Of a stretch of DNA of 64,000 nt, positions 53,071-62,156 are shown piece by piece. Every line of letters begins with the position of its first letter. The first letter of the stretch is position 1. The DNA is from Algoriphagus hitonicola (lineage in GTDB: Bacteria; Bacteroidota; Bacteroidia; Cytophagales; Cyclobacteriaceae): assembly GCF_900113375.1 (NCBI RefSeq), contig NZ_FOPC01000004.1:277847-341846 (forward strand), given 5' to 3'. The notes under the pieces are model-generated. The model was not told the DNA's origin. It made no database searches and saw nothing but the letters and a program-made list of their open reading frames with translations. The position numbers were made by a program, and so were the translations under genes.

Positions 53071-53432
53071 CAATTAATCTCTATTTGGTACTCTTTTTCA
53101 AAATATTCCAAGACCTGGATTTTCAAGAGCTTTTCCTGCTCCAAGATATCGAAGTGAGGAAGCTCTTTAATCAGTTTCCAATGTGGCCATCCGTCTTGAT
53201 CGGTATATTCTAGTTCGTAGAAACCTGCATAACTCAATACTTTGCAAATGGCAATATGCATTAAATCTTGCTTTTGTTCCTTTGAAAAGGTTTTTATTCC
53301 TTTTCCAAGTTCCTGAACTCCAATAAGAAACAATACGCCATTTAGATCCTTTGGTTTTTTTCCAATGGTTTCTTCCAGACCTTCCATCAACCGGCCCCAT
53401 CGTTTTTCTAACTCAAGATCTCTTTTAAACAT
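53070..53432 (-). CDS. Conserved hypothetical protein (Bacteroidota type)
   Basis: 120 residues. No signal peptide or membrane segment is visible, and I see no known motif. The sequence is rich in Glu, Lys and Leu, and appears all-helical in the N-terminal half ('ELEKRWGRLMEGLEETIGKK'). I recall similar short proteins next to xth-type genes in this phylum but cannot name a family. It is coupled to xth (TGATG) and follows the AhpD-like gene by 6 bp. No function proposed. Confidence 0.75.
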   Translation of the reverse strand: MFKRDLELEKRWGRLMEGLEETIGKKPKDLNGVLFLIGVQELGKGIKTFSKEQKQDLMHIAICKVLSYAGFYELEYTDQDGWPHWKLIKELPHFDILEQEKLLKIQVLEYFEKEYQIEIN

Positions 53433-53438
53433 TGTTAC

Positions 53439-53780
53439 TTATTGATTTTCAAGCTCTTCCCAGTATTCTACGGCTCTTCTTAAATGAGGAATTACAATCG
53501 ATCCACCAATCAGGGTGGCAATAGAAAATACCTCAAAAATTTCGGCTTTGGTTAAACCGACGTCCTGACATTTACCCAAATGATACTTAATACAGTCGTC
53601 GCAGCGCAAAACCATCGAACACGCCAGTCCGATCATTTCTTTGCTTTTGACATCGAGTTCACCCTCAGCATAAGCATTGGTGTCCAGGTTGAAAAAACGC
53701 TTAATCACCTTATTGTCAGCAGCCATGATCTTTTCGTTCATCTTGGCCCTGTAATCATTGAATTCCTCTATTGGATTCAT
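53439..53780 (-). CDS. Carboxymuconolactone decarboxylase-family (AhpD-like) protein
   Basis: 113 residues. The AhpD-type thiol motif is clear: C-x2-C-x3-H in 'LRCDDCIKYHLGKCQDVG' (about 59-76), which suggests a thiol peroxidase-like or reductase role rather than decarboxylation. It is the first gene of the minus-strand run, with a possible -7 (TATATTTG, 53809-53816) upstream. No peroxiredoxin gene is next to it. The fold and motif are solid; the physiological partner is unknown. Confidence 0.9.
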   Translation of the reverse strand: MNPIEEFNDYRAKMNEKIMAADNKVIKRFFNLDTNAYAEGELDVKSKEMIGLACSMVLRCDDCIKYHLGKCQDVGLTKAEIFEVFSIATLIGGSIVIPHLRRAVEYWEELENQ

Positions 53781-53800
53781 TAAATTAATGGTTTAGGAAA

Positions 53801-53816
53801 TAGATTTGCAAATATA
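53801..53816. promoter_or_regulatory. Back-to-back -7 elements of divergent promoters
   Basis: TAGATTTG on the plus strand (53801-53808, toward comF) abuts CAAATATA (53809-53816), which is TATATTTG on the minus strand (toward the AhpD-like gene). Both match TAnnTTTG. No well-placed -33 TTG is seen for either. Confidence 0.4.
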
Positions 53817-53858
53817 CTGCTTATAAACCAGCAGATTGAATAACCGAGAATTTAGGCT

Positions 53859-54557
53859 ATGCGTTTACTTTTGCTAAAAGATTTTTTGGATCTGATTTTT
53901 CCCGTCAATTGTCCGCTTTGTCAGACGGCTCTTTACGATTGGGAGGATAGTTTATGTACGGTTTGTAGAGGAAATCTGCCCATTTCCAGCCATTATCTCC
54001 GTCCCGAAGACAATGATTTGACCGCAAAAATTGAGGGTTTGACCCGAGTCACACGGGCCATGGCATTTTTGAAATTTACCAAAGACGGACAGAGTCAACA
54101 GCTTCTTCATTTATTGAAATACCGGAATCGACCGGATTTGGGTATCGCCTTGGGGAAATGGTTTGGACAAACCTTGGAGTCTCAAGATTATGTCAAAAAA
54201 TGGGATATGATCTGTCCTGTTCCCCTTCATCAAATGAAAAAAAAGCGCCGAGGTTACAATCAAAGTGAGGAATTTGCCAAAGGATTGGCTCAAAGCTTGA
54301 ATTTACCGGTAGAAAATTTACTGATCCGCAAAGTTTTTACCGATACGCAGACTAAAAAATCCCGACTGGAGCGCTTGGAAAATGTATCTCAAGTATTTGA
54401 TATTCAAACTGGTATAAATATTTCAAACAAGAATATTCTTTTGGTTGACGATGTTATTACCACCGGTGCTACACTTTGCTCCTGTGCGAATATGCTTTTG
54501 GCTAATGGTGCAAAAAATGTAGATTTGGCTACCATCGCTGCTGGTGGAAGAATCTAA
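53859..54557 (+). CDS. comF: ComF-family phosphoribosyltransferase
   Basis: 232 residues. The zinc-finger part has C18, C21, C33 and C36. The type I phosphoribosyltransferase domain follows, with PRPP-binding LLVDDVITTGAT at 194-205 and 'CPVPLHQMKKKRRGYNQSE' (about 119-136). ComF is linked to natural competence in some Gram-positive and Gram-negative bacteria; here it is not next to other competence genes, so a role in DNA uptake is only by family name. It leads the plus-strand run; the next gene starts 7 bp after its stop. Confidence 0.9.
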   Translation: MRLLLLKDFLDLIFPVNCPLCQTALYDWEDSLCTVCRGNLPISSHYLRPEDNDLTAKIEGLTRVTRAMAFLKFTKDGQSQQLLHLLKYRNRPDLGIALGKWFGQTLESQDYVKKWDMICPVPLHQMKKKRRGYNQSEEFAKGLAQSLNLPVENLLIRKVFTDTQTKKSRLERLENVSQVFDIQTGINISNKNILLVDDVITTGATLCSCANMLLANGAKNVDLATIAAGGRI

Positions 54558-54564
54558 CATCATC

Positions 54565-55107
54565 ATGACCGATATCGAATTTCTAAAATATCCCATTGGA
54601 AAGTTTAAGCTCCCCAGCCCTCCTACTGAGGATACGCTCAAAGAAGCTATTGAATCGATCCATAGCTTGCCAAATTTACTAGAGCAAGCAGTGATTTCTT
54701 TGGATGATTCGAAGCTGGATACGCCATATCGGCCTGGAGGATGGACGGTTAGACAGGTGGTGCATCATTTGGCAGATAGTCATATGAATGCTTACATCAG
54801 ATTTAAATTAGCGCTTACAGAAGAAAACCCCACGATCAAACCCTATGATGAATCTGCCTGGGCTGCTTTGCCGGATAGTCAGCTTTCTATATTACCGAGT
54901 CTTGAAATTGTAAAATGCACCCATTTCAAATGGTCCTTTCTAATGGAAAATATGAGTAAGCAGGATTTTAATCGGACGTATTTTCATCCCGAAAACAATA
55001 ATTCTCCAAAACTCTCTGAAGTCACTCACATGTACAGCTGGCATGGGACGCACCATCTGGCACATATTCAGCATCTAGCGCTTCGGAATAATTGGTTAAC
55101 TCAGTAA
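54565..55107 (+). CDS. YfiT-like DinB-superfamily metal-dependent hydrolase/thiol transferase
   Basis: 180 residues. The N-terminus begins FLKYPIGKFKLP, the YfiT signature. The three-His metal site typical of the DinB fold is in 'QVVHHLADSH' (about 64-73) and 'WHGTHHLAHI' (about 162-171). Members include bacillithiol transferases; whether this phylum uses bacillithiol is known for some Bacteroidota, and for this strain it is inference. The start at 54565 is preferred; an in-frame upstream start overlaps comF. It lies between comF and an SDR gene (12 bp), and a functional link is not evident. Confidence 0.88.
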   Translation: MTDIEFLKYPIGKFKLPSPPTEDTLKEAIESIHSLPNLLEQAVISLDDSKLDTPYRPGGWTVRQVVHHLADSHMNAYIRFKLALTEENPTIKPYDESAWAALPDSQLSILPSLEIVKCTHFKWSFLMENMSKQDFNRTYFHPENNNSPKLSEVTHMYSWHGTHHLAHIQHLALRNNWLTQ

Positions 55108-55119
55108 TTTAATTTTCCC

Positions 55120-55878
55120 ATGAATATTTCTCTTAAAAATCAGCGAATTTTAGTTACTGGGGCATCGCGTGGAATAGGCAAGGCAATCGCCAGACAGCTT
55201 TCAGAATCCGGGGCTGAGGTGATTATTCATTATAATTCCAACCGATTCGAAGCCGAAAAACTTCTGGGACAATTGAAAAATCCGGCTTTTATCGAGCCTT
55301 GTGATCTTTCTCAGTCCCGGGAGGTCGTTGGCTTTATTCCAAAATTGACTGAAAAATACGGTCCTTTGACCGGATTGGTAAATAATGCTGGGATTTCACC
55401 CGCAGCTCCAGATTCTCTTCCCACCTCAGAATGGCTGGATATCTGGGAAAAAACCATGACCGTAAATGCTACTGCGGTGGGAATCCTTTGTAAAGAATTT
55501 GTTGATCAGGCCAAAATCCAAAACGAAGGAAGAATCGTAACAATTAGCTCCCGTGCCGCTTTTCGTGGAGATACGACGGATTATTTGGCTTATTCAGCTT
55601 CTAAAGGGGCATTGGTCAGTTTGACTCGCTCCATTGCCAGGCATTATGGAAAACAGGGAATCAAAGCTTTTCTGGTTGCTCCGGGCTTTACCCGAACGGA
55701 TATGGCTACCAAAATCCTAGCTGAATACGGAGAAGAATTTGCACTCAATGATATTGCGCTCAATGAATTGACCACACCCGAGGACATAGCACCCATGGTC
55801 ACACTACTTTGTTCCGGTCTTGCCGATCATGCCACAGGAACATCAATTGACATCAATGCCGGTTCATACGTAAGATAA
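55120..55878 (+). CDS. Short-chain dehydrogenase/reductase (SDR)
   Basis: 252 residues. The NAD(P)-binding motif TGASRGIG is at 13-20, followed by NNAG near 88-91 (LVNNAG), and the catalytic Ser143 with Tyr158-x3-Lys162 (YSASK). The C-terminus 'HATGTSIDINAGSYVR' fits the FabG-like group. It lies 1 bp before the aromatic amino acid decarboxylase gene, so both are in one operon. The substrate cannot be told; the group includes 3-oxoacyl-ACP reductases and many sugar or alcohol dehydrogenases. Confidence 0.9.
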   Translation: MNISLKNQRILVTGASRGIGKAIARQLSESGAEVIIHYNSNRFEAEKLLGQLKNPAFIEPCDLSQSREVVGFIPKLTEKYGPLTGLVNNAGISPAAPDSLPTSEWLDIWEKTMTVNATAVGILCKEFVDQAKIQNEGRIVTISSRAAFRGDTTDYLAYSASKGALVSLTRSIARHYGKQGIKAFLVAPGFTRTDMATKILAEYGEEFALNDIALNELTTPEDIAPMVTLLCSGLADHATGTSIDINAGSYVR

Positions 55879-55879
55879 A

Positions 55880-57310
55880 ATGACAAAAGAGGAATTTCGT
55901 AAGCAGGCCCATCTTCTGGTAGATTGGATGGCGGATTATTTGGAGGAAAAGGAAAACTACCCGGTTACACCCGCCGTCAAACCCAAAGATATTTTTCAGC
56001 AAATTCCCCCTATGGCTCCGGAGAAGGCCGAAAGCTTTGAGCGGATCTTTGATGATTTCAAAACGATTATTTTACCGGGGATGACTCATTGGCAGCACCC
56101 CTCCTTTTTTGCGTATTTCCCAGCGAATAATTCTGAGCCTTCGATTTTAGCTGAAATGCTGATGTCCACGCTTGGTGCTCAGTGCATGTCTTGGCTGACT
56201 TCTCCTGCGGCTACCGAACTCGAAGAGCGGGTATGTGAATGGCTCCGTGATGCAAAGGGAATTGATGCTACTTGGAAAGGCGTCATTCATGATACGGCGA
56301 GTACGGCGACGCTCAGTGCGATTTTGACTGCAAGAGAAAAAGCAACCCAATTTCAAATCAATGAAAGAGGTTTTACGAATGAGCAAACGTTCCGGATATA
56401 TTCCTCTTCACATGTTCATTCCTCTATCGATAAGGCTGTGAAAATTGCTGGAATTGGGGTTCAAAATCTGGTTCGAATTCCAGTAGATGAGGAATTTGAG
56501 ATGATTCCTGATGAACTCGAAAAAGCGATTTTAGCTGATAAAAAAGCCGGATTTTCGCCGCTATGTGTGGTTTCGGCATTGGGGACGACGAGCTCCACTG
56601 CGGTGGATCCAATAGATGAAATTACCCAAATCGCCCAAAAACATGGCCTTTGGCATCATATCGATGCAGCTTTTGCCGGCACCGCTTTGCTTTTGCCCGA
56701 ATTCCAACATCTAATCAAGGGACATCAAGGAGCGGATTCCTACGTTTTCAATCCGCACAAATGGATGTTTACCAATTTTGACTGCACAGTGTTTTTTGTG
56801 CGAGAGCCGCAGTATTTGGTCAATACTTTCTCCTTGACTCCGGAGTATCTCAAGACGAAATTGGACGATCAAGTCAATAATTATCGGGATTGGGGAATTC
56901 AGCTGGGTCGTAGGTTCCGGGCGCTAAAGCTTTGGTTTGTCATCCGGACGTATGGATTGGAGGGAATTAGGCAGAAACTTCGACATCACTTGGATTTAGC
57001 CCAAAAAGCTAAAAATTGGATCGAAAATGAACCCGGATTGGAGATATTGGCTCCGGTAAATTTCAATACGATTTGCTTTCGGATGAGTGATGACCATCAA
57101 TCTCTGGATCGTCAAAACCAACTCAATGAATCCTGGATGAATCAAGTCAATGCTACAGGAAAAGTATTTTTTTCCCATACTAAACTAAATGGGAAATTTG
57201 TCATTCGCTGGGTTATCGGACAATCAGACGTCGAGGAGAAACATATCCTTGCTGCCTGGAGTTTGCTTCTTGAAGAACGAAAAAAGCTGCTTGCTGAGCA
57301 AATTACCTGA
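55880..57310 (+). CDS. PLP-dependent group II (aromatic-L-amino-acid type) decarboxylase
   Basis: 476 residues, the usual length of aromatic amino acid decarboxylases. The PLP lysine is Lys294 in FNPHKWMF; Asp262 with Ala264 in HIDAAFAG binds the cofactor ring, and His180 in SSSHVHSS stacks on it. 'MTHWQHPSFFAYFPANNS' (68-85) is the typical substrate-side segment. Substrates in the family include Trp, Phe, Tyr and Dopa, so specificity is unassigned. It follows the SDR gene (1 bp) and is 2 bp before a hypothetical gene, which makes a compact cluster. Confidence 0.92.
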   Translation: MTKEEFRKQAHLLVDWMADYLEEKENYPVTPAVKPKDIFQQIPPMAPEKAESFERIFDDFKTIILPGMTHWQHPSFFAYFPANNSEPSILAEMLMSTLGAQCMSWLTSPAATELEERVCEWLRDAKGIDATWKGVIHDTASTATLSAILTAREKATQFQINERGFTNEQTFRIYSSSHVHSSIDKAVKIAGIGVQNLVRIPVDEEFEMIPDELEKAILADKKAGFSPLCVVSALGTTSSTAVDPIDEITQIAQKHGLWHHIDAAFAGTALLLPEFQHLIKGHQGADSYVFNPHKWMFTNFDCTVFFVREPQYLVNTFSLTPEYLKTKLDDQVNNYRDWGIQLGRRFRALKLWFVIRTYGLEGIRQKLRHHLDLAQKAKNWIENEPGLEILAPVNFNTICFRMSDDHQSLDRQNQLNESWMNQVNATGKVFFSHTKLNGKFVIRWVIGQSDVEEKHILAAWSLLLEERKKLLAEQIT

Positions 57311-57312
57311 AA

Positions 57313-57888
57313 ATGCCTGCCAAAGACCCCGTTTTAACTCCGGAATTGATTAAGATTTTAAAGATCTTTGGTCTGGGTTCGATTCTGCTGGTTATTACAC
57401 TTTCTTTTTTTGATTCTCATCGGGCTTCCAATTCAGGAGAGGATTTAACTTTTCGGGTTTCAGACTCAGCACGCTTGTATTTTCTAAATCTTAAGGCAAT
57501 CAATTATGACCGGGAAATCAGAAAGGACGCTGGAATGACTCTCTATCGCCACAATGGTTTTTTGGAAAATGATTCAGTTCCAGGCTTGCATTTGATTATC
57601 ATCATCAATCCGCTTATCGATGAAGGATATATTTATTTGGAGCCGGTTAATTTGGAGTTTCCTTTTTTCATAAAAAAAGCGGGAAGTGATGCTTCTACGA
57701 TTGAATTGGTCAATGGAAATAAATTTGATCATCTTAATCAATTAGAAGCGATTTTACCTTGGATAGAAAGTGAGGCAAAACTGGAATTAGTTGTCAAAGA
57801 TCAAAAAATTCCACTTTGGCAATCCGAATCCGAAAAAGACGCCTTGAAATCCACTTTGGAGGACTATTTTAGACTGCTTCAAGATTAA
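57313..57888 (+). CDS. Hypothetical membrane-anchored protein
   Basis: 191 residues. One hydrophobic segment near the N-terminus (about 16-32, GLGSILLVITLSFF) is followed by a soluble beta-rich part. No recognised domain is visible. It is 2 bp after the decarboxylase gene and 11 bp before the thioesterase gene, and so is part of the comF-to-thioesterase run. No function is proposed. Confidence 0.7.
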   Translation: MPAKDPVLTPELIKILKIFGLGSILLVITLSFFDSHRASNSGEDLTFRVSDSARLYFLNLKAINYDREIRKDAGMTLYRHNGFLENDSVPGLHLIIIINPLIDEGYIYLEPVNLEFPFFIKKAGSDASTIELVNGNKFDHLNQLEAILPWIESEAKLELVVKDQKIPLWQSESEKDALKSTLEDYFRLLQD

Positions 57889-57899
57889 TTATTGTGCAA

Positions 57900-58349
57900 A
57901 TGTCAACACCACCATTAGATTTTTTCAAATCCCAAACTGGAAAAATCCTCGACAAAACTCCCTCTGCAGCAGGTAATTGGCTTGCAGGAAAACTAATAGA
58001 AATCGAAGTTGGACAGATCAGAGTTCAATACACTGTCAGGCCGGAGATGTGCAATCCTGTCAAAATTCTTCACGGCGGGGTGGCTTCCCTGATGCTGGAT
58101 GATGTCATTGGGATGGCCAATTTTGTTGCCGGTTCAGAATATCTGATGACGAGTATTAATCTTTCGGTAGATTTTTTGTCTTCAGCCCAAATTGGTGAAG
58201 AATTGGAAGTTTCGGCAAAATTAATTCGCTCAGGAGCGAACCTAAACCATTGGGAAGCCGTAATCTCTAAAAAGTCTGGCAAAATCGTTGCAAAAGCCAG
58301 CAGCAATATGATCAAAACACACCTTAAATTAAAGGATTTAGGGTTTTAA
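57900..58349 (+). CDS. PaaI-family thioesterase (hot-dog fold)
   Basis: 149 residues, typical of the single hot-dog PaaI group that hydrolyses acyl-CoA. The motif 'LHGGVASLMLDDVIGMA' (about 58-74) carries the HGG turn and the acidic catalytic residue region. The start at 57900 (MSTPPLDF) is preferred to the GTG two codons upstream. It is the second-last gene of the plus-strand run. The acyl group acted on is unknown; the phenylacetate pathway genes are not nearby. Confidence 0.88.
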   Translation: MSTPPLDFFKSQTGKILDKTPSAAGNWLAGKLIEIEVGQIRVQYTVRPEMCNPVKILHGGVASLMLDDVIGMANFVAGSEYLMTSINLSVDFLSSAQIGEELEVSAKLIRSGANLNHWEAVISKKSGKIVAKASSNMIKTHLKLKDLGF

Positions 58350-58377
58350 ACCATTTTAAACAATTAAGTTTTATTCT

Positions 58378-58791
58378 ATGAAGAAAGGAATACTTCTCGC
58401 TTTTTTTAGCGTCGTTTCGTTTTTAGCTTTTTCCCAAACCACGGTTTCATTTCACCAAAGCAATTTGCCTTTTATTGGCGTCAATACCCAATTGGGTGAG
58501 CGCTGGATTCCGGAATTGCGTGTTGGAACGGATAATTTTGTGGAGAATCTCAGTTTGGAACTGGTCGGAAACTACATGGTCAAATCAGACGAGGACAAGC
58601 AAATCTACGTAGGCTTGGGAGCCCGGGTCAATTTTCTTGATGGATTGGTGGTCCCTCTTGGAATCAATTACTATCCTTTTGCTAAAAAGGATTTTGGTTT
58701 TCATATGGAGGCAGCTCCGATTATTGCAGTCAATGATGGACTGTTACTCCGTGGTTCTTTTGGGATCAGATATCGTTTCCTCAAAGAATAA
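58378..58791 (+). CDS. Small secreted, probably beta-barrel-like protein
   Basis: 137 residues. It has a signal peptide (about 1-19, ending FLAFSQ), then alternating hydrophobic residues and the terminal aromatic pattern RYRFLKE, which suggests beta-strands of an outer membrane or periplasmic protein. I do not recognise the family. It is 28 bp after the thioesterase gene and converges with the trmH-type gene (6 bp). No function proposed. Confidence 0.7.
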   Translation: MKKGILLAFFSVVSFLAFSQTTVSFHQSNLPFIGVNTQLGERWIPELRVGTDNFVENLSLELVGNYMVKSDEDKQIYVGLGARVNFLDGLVVPLGINYYPFAKKDFGFHMEAAPIIAVNDGLLLRGSFGIRYRFLKE

Positions 58792-58797
58792 GTTCGA

Positions 58798-59331
58798 TTA
58801 GAATTGCTCCAATTTGACCATTAGATCCCAGACGGCGATCCCCAGTGATACAGAGATGTTGAGCGAGTGCTTGGTCCCAAGCTGTGGGATTTCGAGCACT
58901 TGGTCGCATTCCTGCAAAACGGCTTGCTCCACGCCAAAAACTTCATTTCCGAAGACTAAGGCGTACTTATTTTCTTTTTGAGGCGTAAAATCATTTAGCA
59001 TGATCGATTCATCGACCTGCTCCAGGGCACAAATTTGATAATGATCAGCTTTGAGTTTTTGGACGGCGTCTAAGGTATTCAAGCAATATTCCCAATCCAC
59101 CGATTCAGTCGCGCCAAGAGCAGTTTTTTGAATATCCCGATGTGGTGGTGTACCGGTGATGCCGCAGAGGTAAATTTTCTCAATCCGAAAGGCATCTCCT
59201 GTTCGAAAAGCCGAACCGACATTATTCAGGCTGCGGACATTGTCCAAAACCAACACAATCGGGGATTTTTCTTCTGCTTTAAATTCTTCCACTGAGAGCC
59301 TTTCGAGCTCGTCCATGCTTAATTTCTTCAT
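58798..59331 (-). CDS. TrmH/SpoU-family RNA methyltransferase
   Basis: 177 residues. SPOUT signature: 'LVLDNVRSLNNVGSAFRTGDAF' (shortened here to NVRSLNNVGSAFRT, about 32-45), then 'VFGNEVFGVEQ' and 'IPQLGTKHSLNISVSLGIAVWD', which build the trefoil-knot SAM site. Such enzymes 2'-O-methylate tRNA or rRNA, with the exact target not clear. The length is short, lacking the extra RNA-binding N-domain of RlmB-type enzymes. It is divergent from mutS, with the gap between the starts about 80 bp. Confidence 0.9.
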   Translation of the reverse strand: MKKLSMDELERLSVEEFKAEEKSPIVLVLDNVRSLNNVGSAFRTGDAFRIEKIYLCGITGTPPHRDIQKTALGATESVDWEYCLNTLDAVQKLKADHYQICALEQVDESIMLNDFTPQKENKYALVFGNEVFGVEQAVLQECDQVLEIPQLGTKHSLNISVSLGIAVWDLMVKLEQF

Positions 59332-59411
59332 CTTTTTTGATCTACCTTGCTTATGGCTTATTTTCAGACTTTATTCACAGCCCCAAATTTAAAAGAAATA
59401 TAAGCCGACCT

Positions 59412-62015
59412 ATGAGTAAGTCCAAAGATGGAAAAGAAACTCCACTGATGAAGCAATACAATGCGATCAAGGCAAAGCATCCCGGGGCCTTGCTGTTGTT
59501 TCGTGTGGGGGATTTTTATGAGACTTTTGGGGAGGATGCGATCAAGGCTTCAAAAGTACTGGATATAGTCCTGACCAAACGTGCAAACGGGGCCGCTTCC
59601 CATATCGAATTAGCTGGTTTTCCCCATCATTCTCTGGACACCTATCTGCCAAAATTGGTACGTGCCGGAAATCGCGTTGCCATTTGTGATCAGCTCGAAG
59701 ATCCCAAATCGGTCAAAGGAATCGTCAAGCGTGGCGTAACGGAACTGGTCACTCCCGGATTATCCTACAATGATCAGGTGCTCGACACCCGAAAAAATAA
59801 CTATTTGGCATCGATTCATTTTGGAAAGGAAAAACATGGGATTGCATTTTTGGATGTTTCTACGGGGGAATACATGTGTGCCGAAGGAAGTGCCTCTTAT
59901 ATCGAAAAACTGCTTCAGAGCTTCGCGCCTGCGGAGCTAATTTATTCCAAAGCTGCCAAAAAAACAGCCGCCGAAGTTGTCAAGAGCGATTTTATCACCT
60001 TTCACTGTGAAGACTGGGTTTATCAGTTTGATTTTGCCTACGAAAAGCTCAAAAATCACTTCGAAACAGCAAATCTCAAAGGATTTGGAATCGAGGATCT
60101 GGAGCTGGGAATCACTGCTGCGGGAGCGATTTTGTATTATCTGGAGGAAACGGAGCATCGGGAGATTCAGCATATTTCGGCGATTTCTAGGATTGCGGAG
60201 GAGAAATATGTCTGGCTGGATAAGTTTACCATTCGAAATTTAGAACTGGTTTTTCCCCAGCATGAGGGCGGAGTTCCCTTAATTCAGATTTTGGATCAGA
60301 CCATCACGCCGATGGGTTCGCGGATGATGAAAAAGTGGATGGTTTTGCCACTCAAGGAGAAATCACAGATCGAGGAACGGCTCAATGTGGTAGAGTTTTT
60401 CTACGAAAATCAACTTTTGATCGAAGAAATTATTGCTCAACTCCGTCACATAGGAGATTTGGAGCGATTGATTTCCAAAGTGGTCGTTGGTCGTGCCAAT
60501 CCCCGCGAAATGAATCAAATCCGTAGAGCGCTGAAGTCGATTTTACCAGTGAAGGAATTGTTGAAAAAGCAGGAAAATGCCACATTGAAAAGGTTGGCTG
60601 ATCAGATTTATCCCTGTGAGTACTTACTGGGAAAAATTGAGAAAGAGCTTCAGGAAGATGCTCCGATGCTGGTTCATCAGGGAGGAGTGATCAAGGATGG
60701 AGTGGATGCGGAACTGGACGAATATCGTGGATTGGCCAATTCCGGAAAGGATTTTCTAGTTCAGATCCAGCAGCGGGAAGTTCAAAACACAGGGATTACC
60801 TCCCTCAAAATCGCTTTCAACAAAGTATTTGGCTATTACTTGGAAGTGACTCATGCACATAAAGACAAAGTGCCCCAAGAGTGGATCAGAAAGCAGACCT
60901 TGGTCAATGCAGAGCGATACATTACGCCCGAGCTGAAAGATTACGAGGAAAAAATTCTCAATGCAGAGGAACGGATGATTGCTATAGAACAAAAGTTTTT
61001 TCAGGACTTGGTTCAGGAGGCGGCGCAATATGTCACGCAGATTCAGCAAAATGCACGGATTATTGGGACTTTGGATGCTTTACTGTCTTTTGCCGAGGTA
61101 GCATTGGGCAATAATTACTCACGTCCGAAAGTCTCCGATACCGATACCTTAGAAATCAAAGACGGAAGACACCCGGTTATCGAACAGCAATTGCCGCCGG
61201 GAGAGGAATACATTCCCAATGATATCTATCTGAATCACGATAGTCAGCAAATCATGATCATTACCGGTCCGAATATGGCAGGTAAATCGGCGCTTTTGCG
61301 ACAGACGGCGTTGATCGTACTAATGGCTCAGATGGGAAGTTTTGTTCCAGCTTCTTTTGCAAGGATTGGGATTATTGACAAAGTCTTTACCCGGGTGGGC
61401 GCTTCAGATAATCTGTCCCGTGGTGAATCTACTTTTATGGTGGAAATGACGGAGACAGCGAGTATTCTGAACAATCTTTCGGACCGGAGTTTGGTGCTGA
61501 TGGATGAGATTGGGCGGGGCACATCCACTTATGATGGGATTTCCATTGCTTGGTCGATTGTGGAATTTCTCCACAATCACCCCACTTTTAAAGCAAAAAC
61601 CCTTTTTGCTACCCATTATCATGAATTGAATCAATTGACACAGGATTTTCCCCGAATCAAAAACTTCAATGTGGCCGTGAAAGAAGTGGGAAATAAGGTG
61701 ATTTTTATGAGAAAGCTAAAGGAAGGGGGTAGTGAGCACAGTTTTGGAATTCACGTGGCCCAGATGGCCGGAATGCCTAATCCTGTGGTGCTCCGTGCTG
61801 CCGAAATCATGTCTCATCTCGAAAAAGACAAAGCTCTCCAGGAGAATAAAGATTCGATCAAATCTATTCCAAAGAATAATTATCAACTCAGTTTGTTTGA
61901 AATGGATCCTAATTTCAAAGAAGCTAAGGACTTACTCCAACAAATCGATATCAATTCCATTTCCCCGATCGAAGCGCTATTAAAGCTCCATGAAATCAAA
62001 AAGAAACTGGAATGA
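59412..62015 (+). CDS. mutS: DNA mismatch repair protein MutS
   Basis: Recognises mispaired bases and starts mismatch repair. It has 867 residues, normal. The mismatch-contact F-x-E is visible in GDFYETFGEDA near residue 36-46, the Walker A GPNMAGKS is at 619-626 and the Walker B Asp-Glu in LMDEIGRGTST at 696-706. The start at 59412 (MSKSKDGKETP) is chosen; the frame is open 25 codons upstream with no similarity. It is the only mismatch-repair gene here; mutL is elsewhere. No operon partner is seen. Confidence 0.97.
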   Translation: MSKSKDGKETPLMKQYNAIKAKHPGALLLFRVGDFYETFGEDAIKASKVLDIVLTKRANGAASHIELAGFPHHSLDTYLPKLVRAGNRVAICDQLEDPKSVKGIVKRGVTELVTPGLSYNDQVLDTRKNNYLASIHFGKEKHGIAFLDVSTGEYMCAEGSASYIEKLLQSFAPAELIYSKAAKKTAAEVVKSDFITFHCEDWVYQFDFAYEKLKNHFETANLKGFGIEDLELGITAAGAILYYLEETEHREIQHISAISRIAEEKYVWLDKFTIRNLELVFPQHEGGVPLIQILDQTITPMGSRMMKKWMVLPLKEKSQIEERLNVVEFFYENQLLIEEIIAQLRHIGDLERLISKVVVGRANPREMNQIRRALKSILPVKELLKKQENATLKRLADQIYPCEYLLGKIEKELQEDAPMLVHQGGVIKDGVDAELDEYRGLANSGKDFLVQIQQREVQNTGITSLKIAFNKVFGYYLEVTHAHKDKVPQEWIRKQTLVNAERYITPELKDYEEKILNAEERMIAIEQKFFQDLVQEAAQYVTQIQQNARIIGTLDALLSFAEVALGNNYSRPKVSDTDTLEIKDGRHPVIEQQLPPGEEYIPNDIYLNHDSQQIMIITGPNMAGKSALLRQTALIVLMAQMGSFVPASFARIGIIDKVFTRVGASDNLSRGESTFMVEMTETASILNNLSDRSLVLMDEIGRGTSTYDGISIAWSIVEFLHNHPTFKAKTLFATHYHELNQLTQDFPRIKNFNVAVKEVGNKVIFMRKLKEGGSEHSFGIHVAQMAGMPNPVVLRAAEIMSHLEKDKALQENKDSIKSIPKNNYQLSLFEMDPNFKEAKDLLQQIDINSISPIEALLKLHEIKKKLE

Positions 62016-62156
62016 TGAAACCGAGCATGATGGCCATCACACAGTGGAATGCCCTAATCTATCGGGGCAACCATGCGACCTGCCTGCCGCCTTTAAAGAA
62101 AAAATTATAGTCACATGAAAATTGGTTTTTATCTGTAAATTATCGTCGATTAACTG

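Noticed and set aside
62016..62156. Gene between mutS and the LuxR regulator
   Set aside because: No open frame with a plausible start; the stretch has a GC-rich patch similar to part of the insert near the tRNA-Leu copy but no clear identity.
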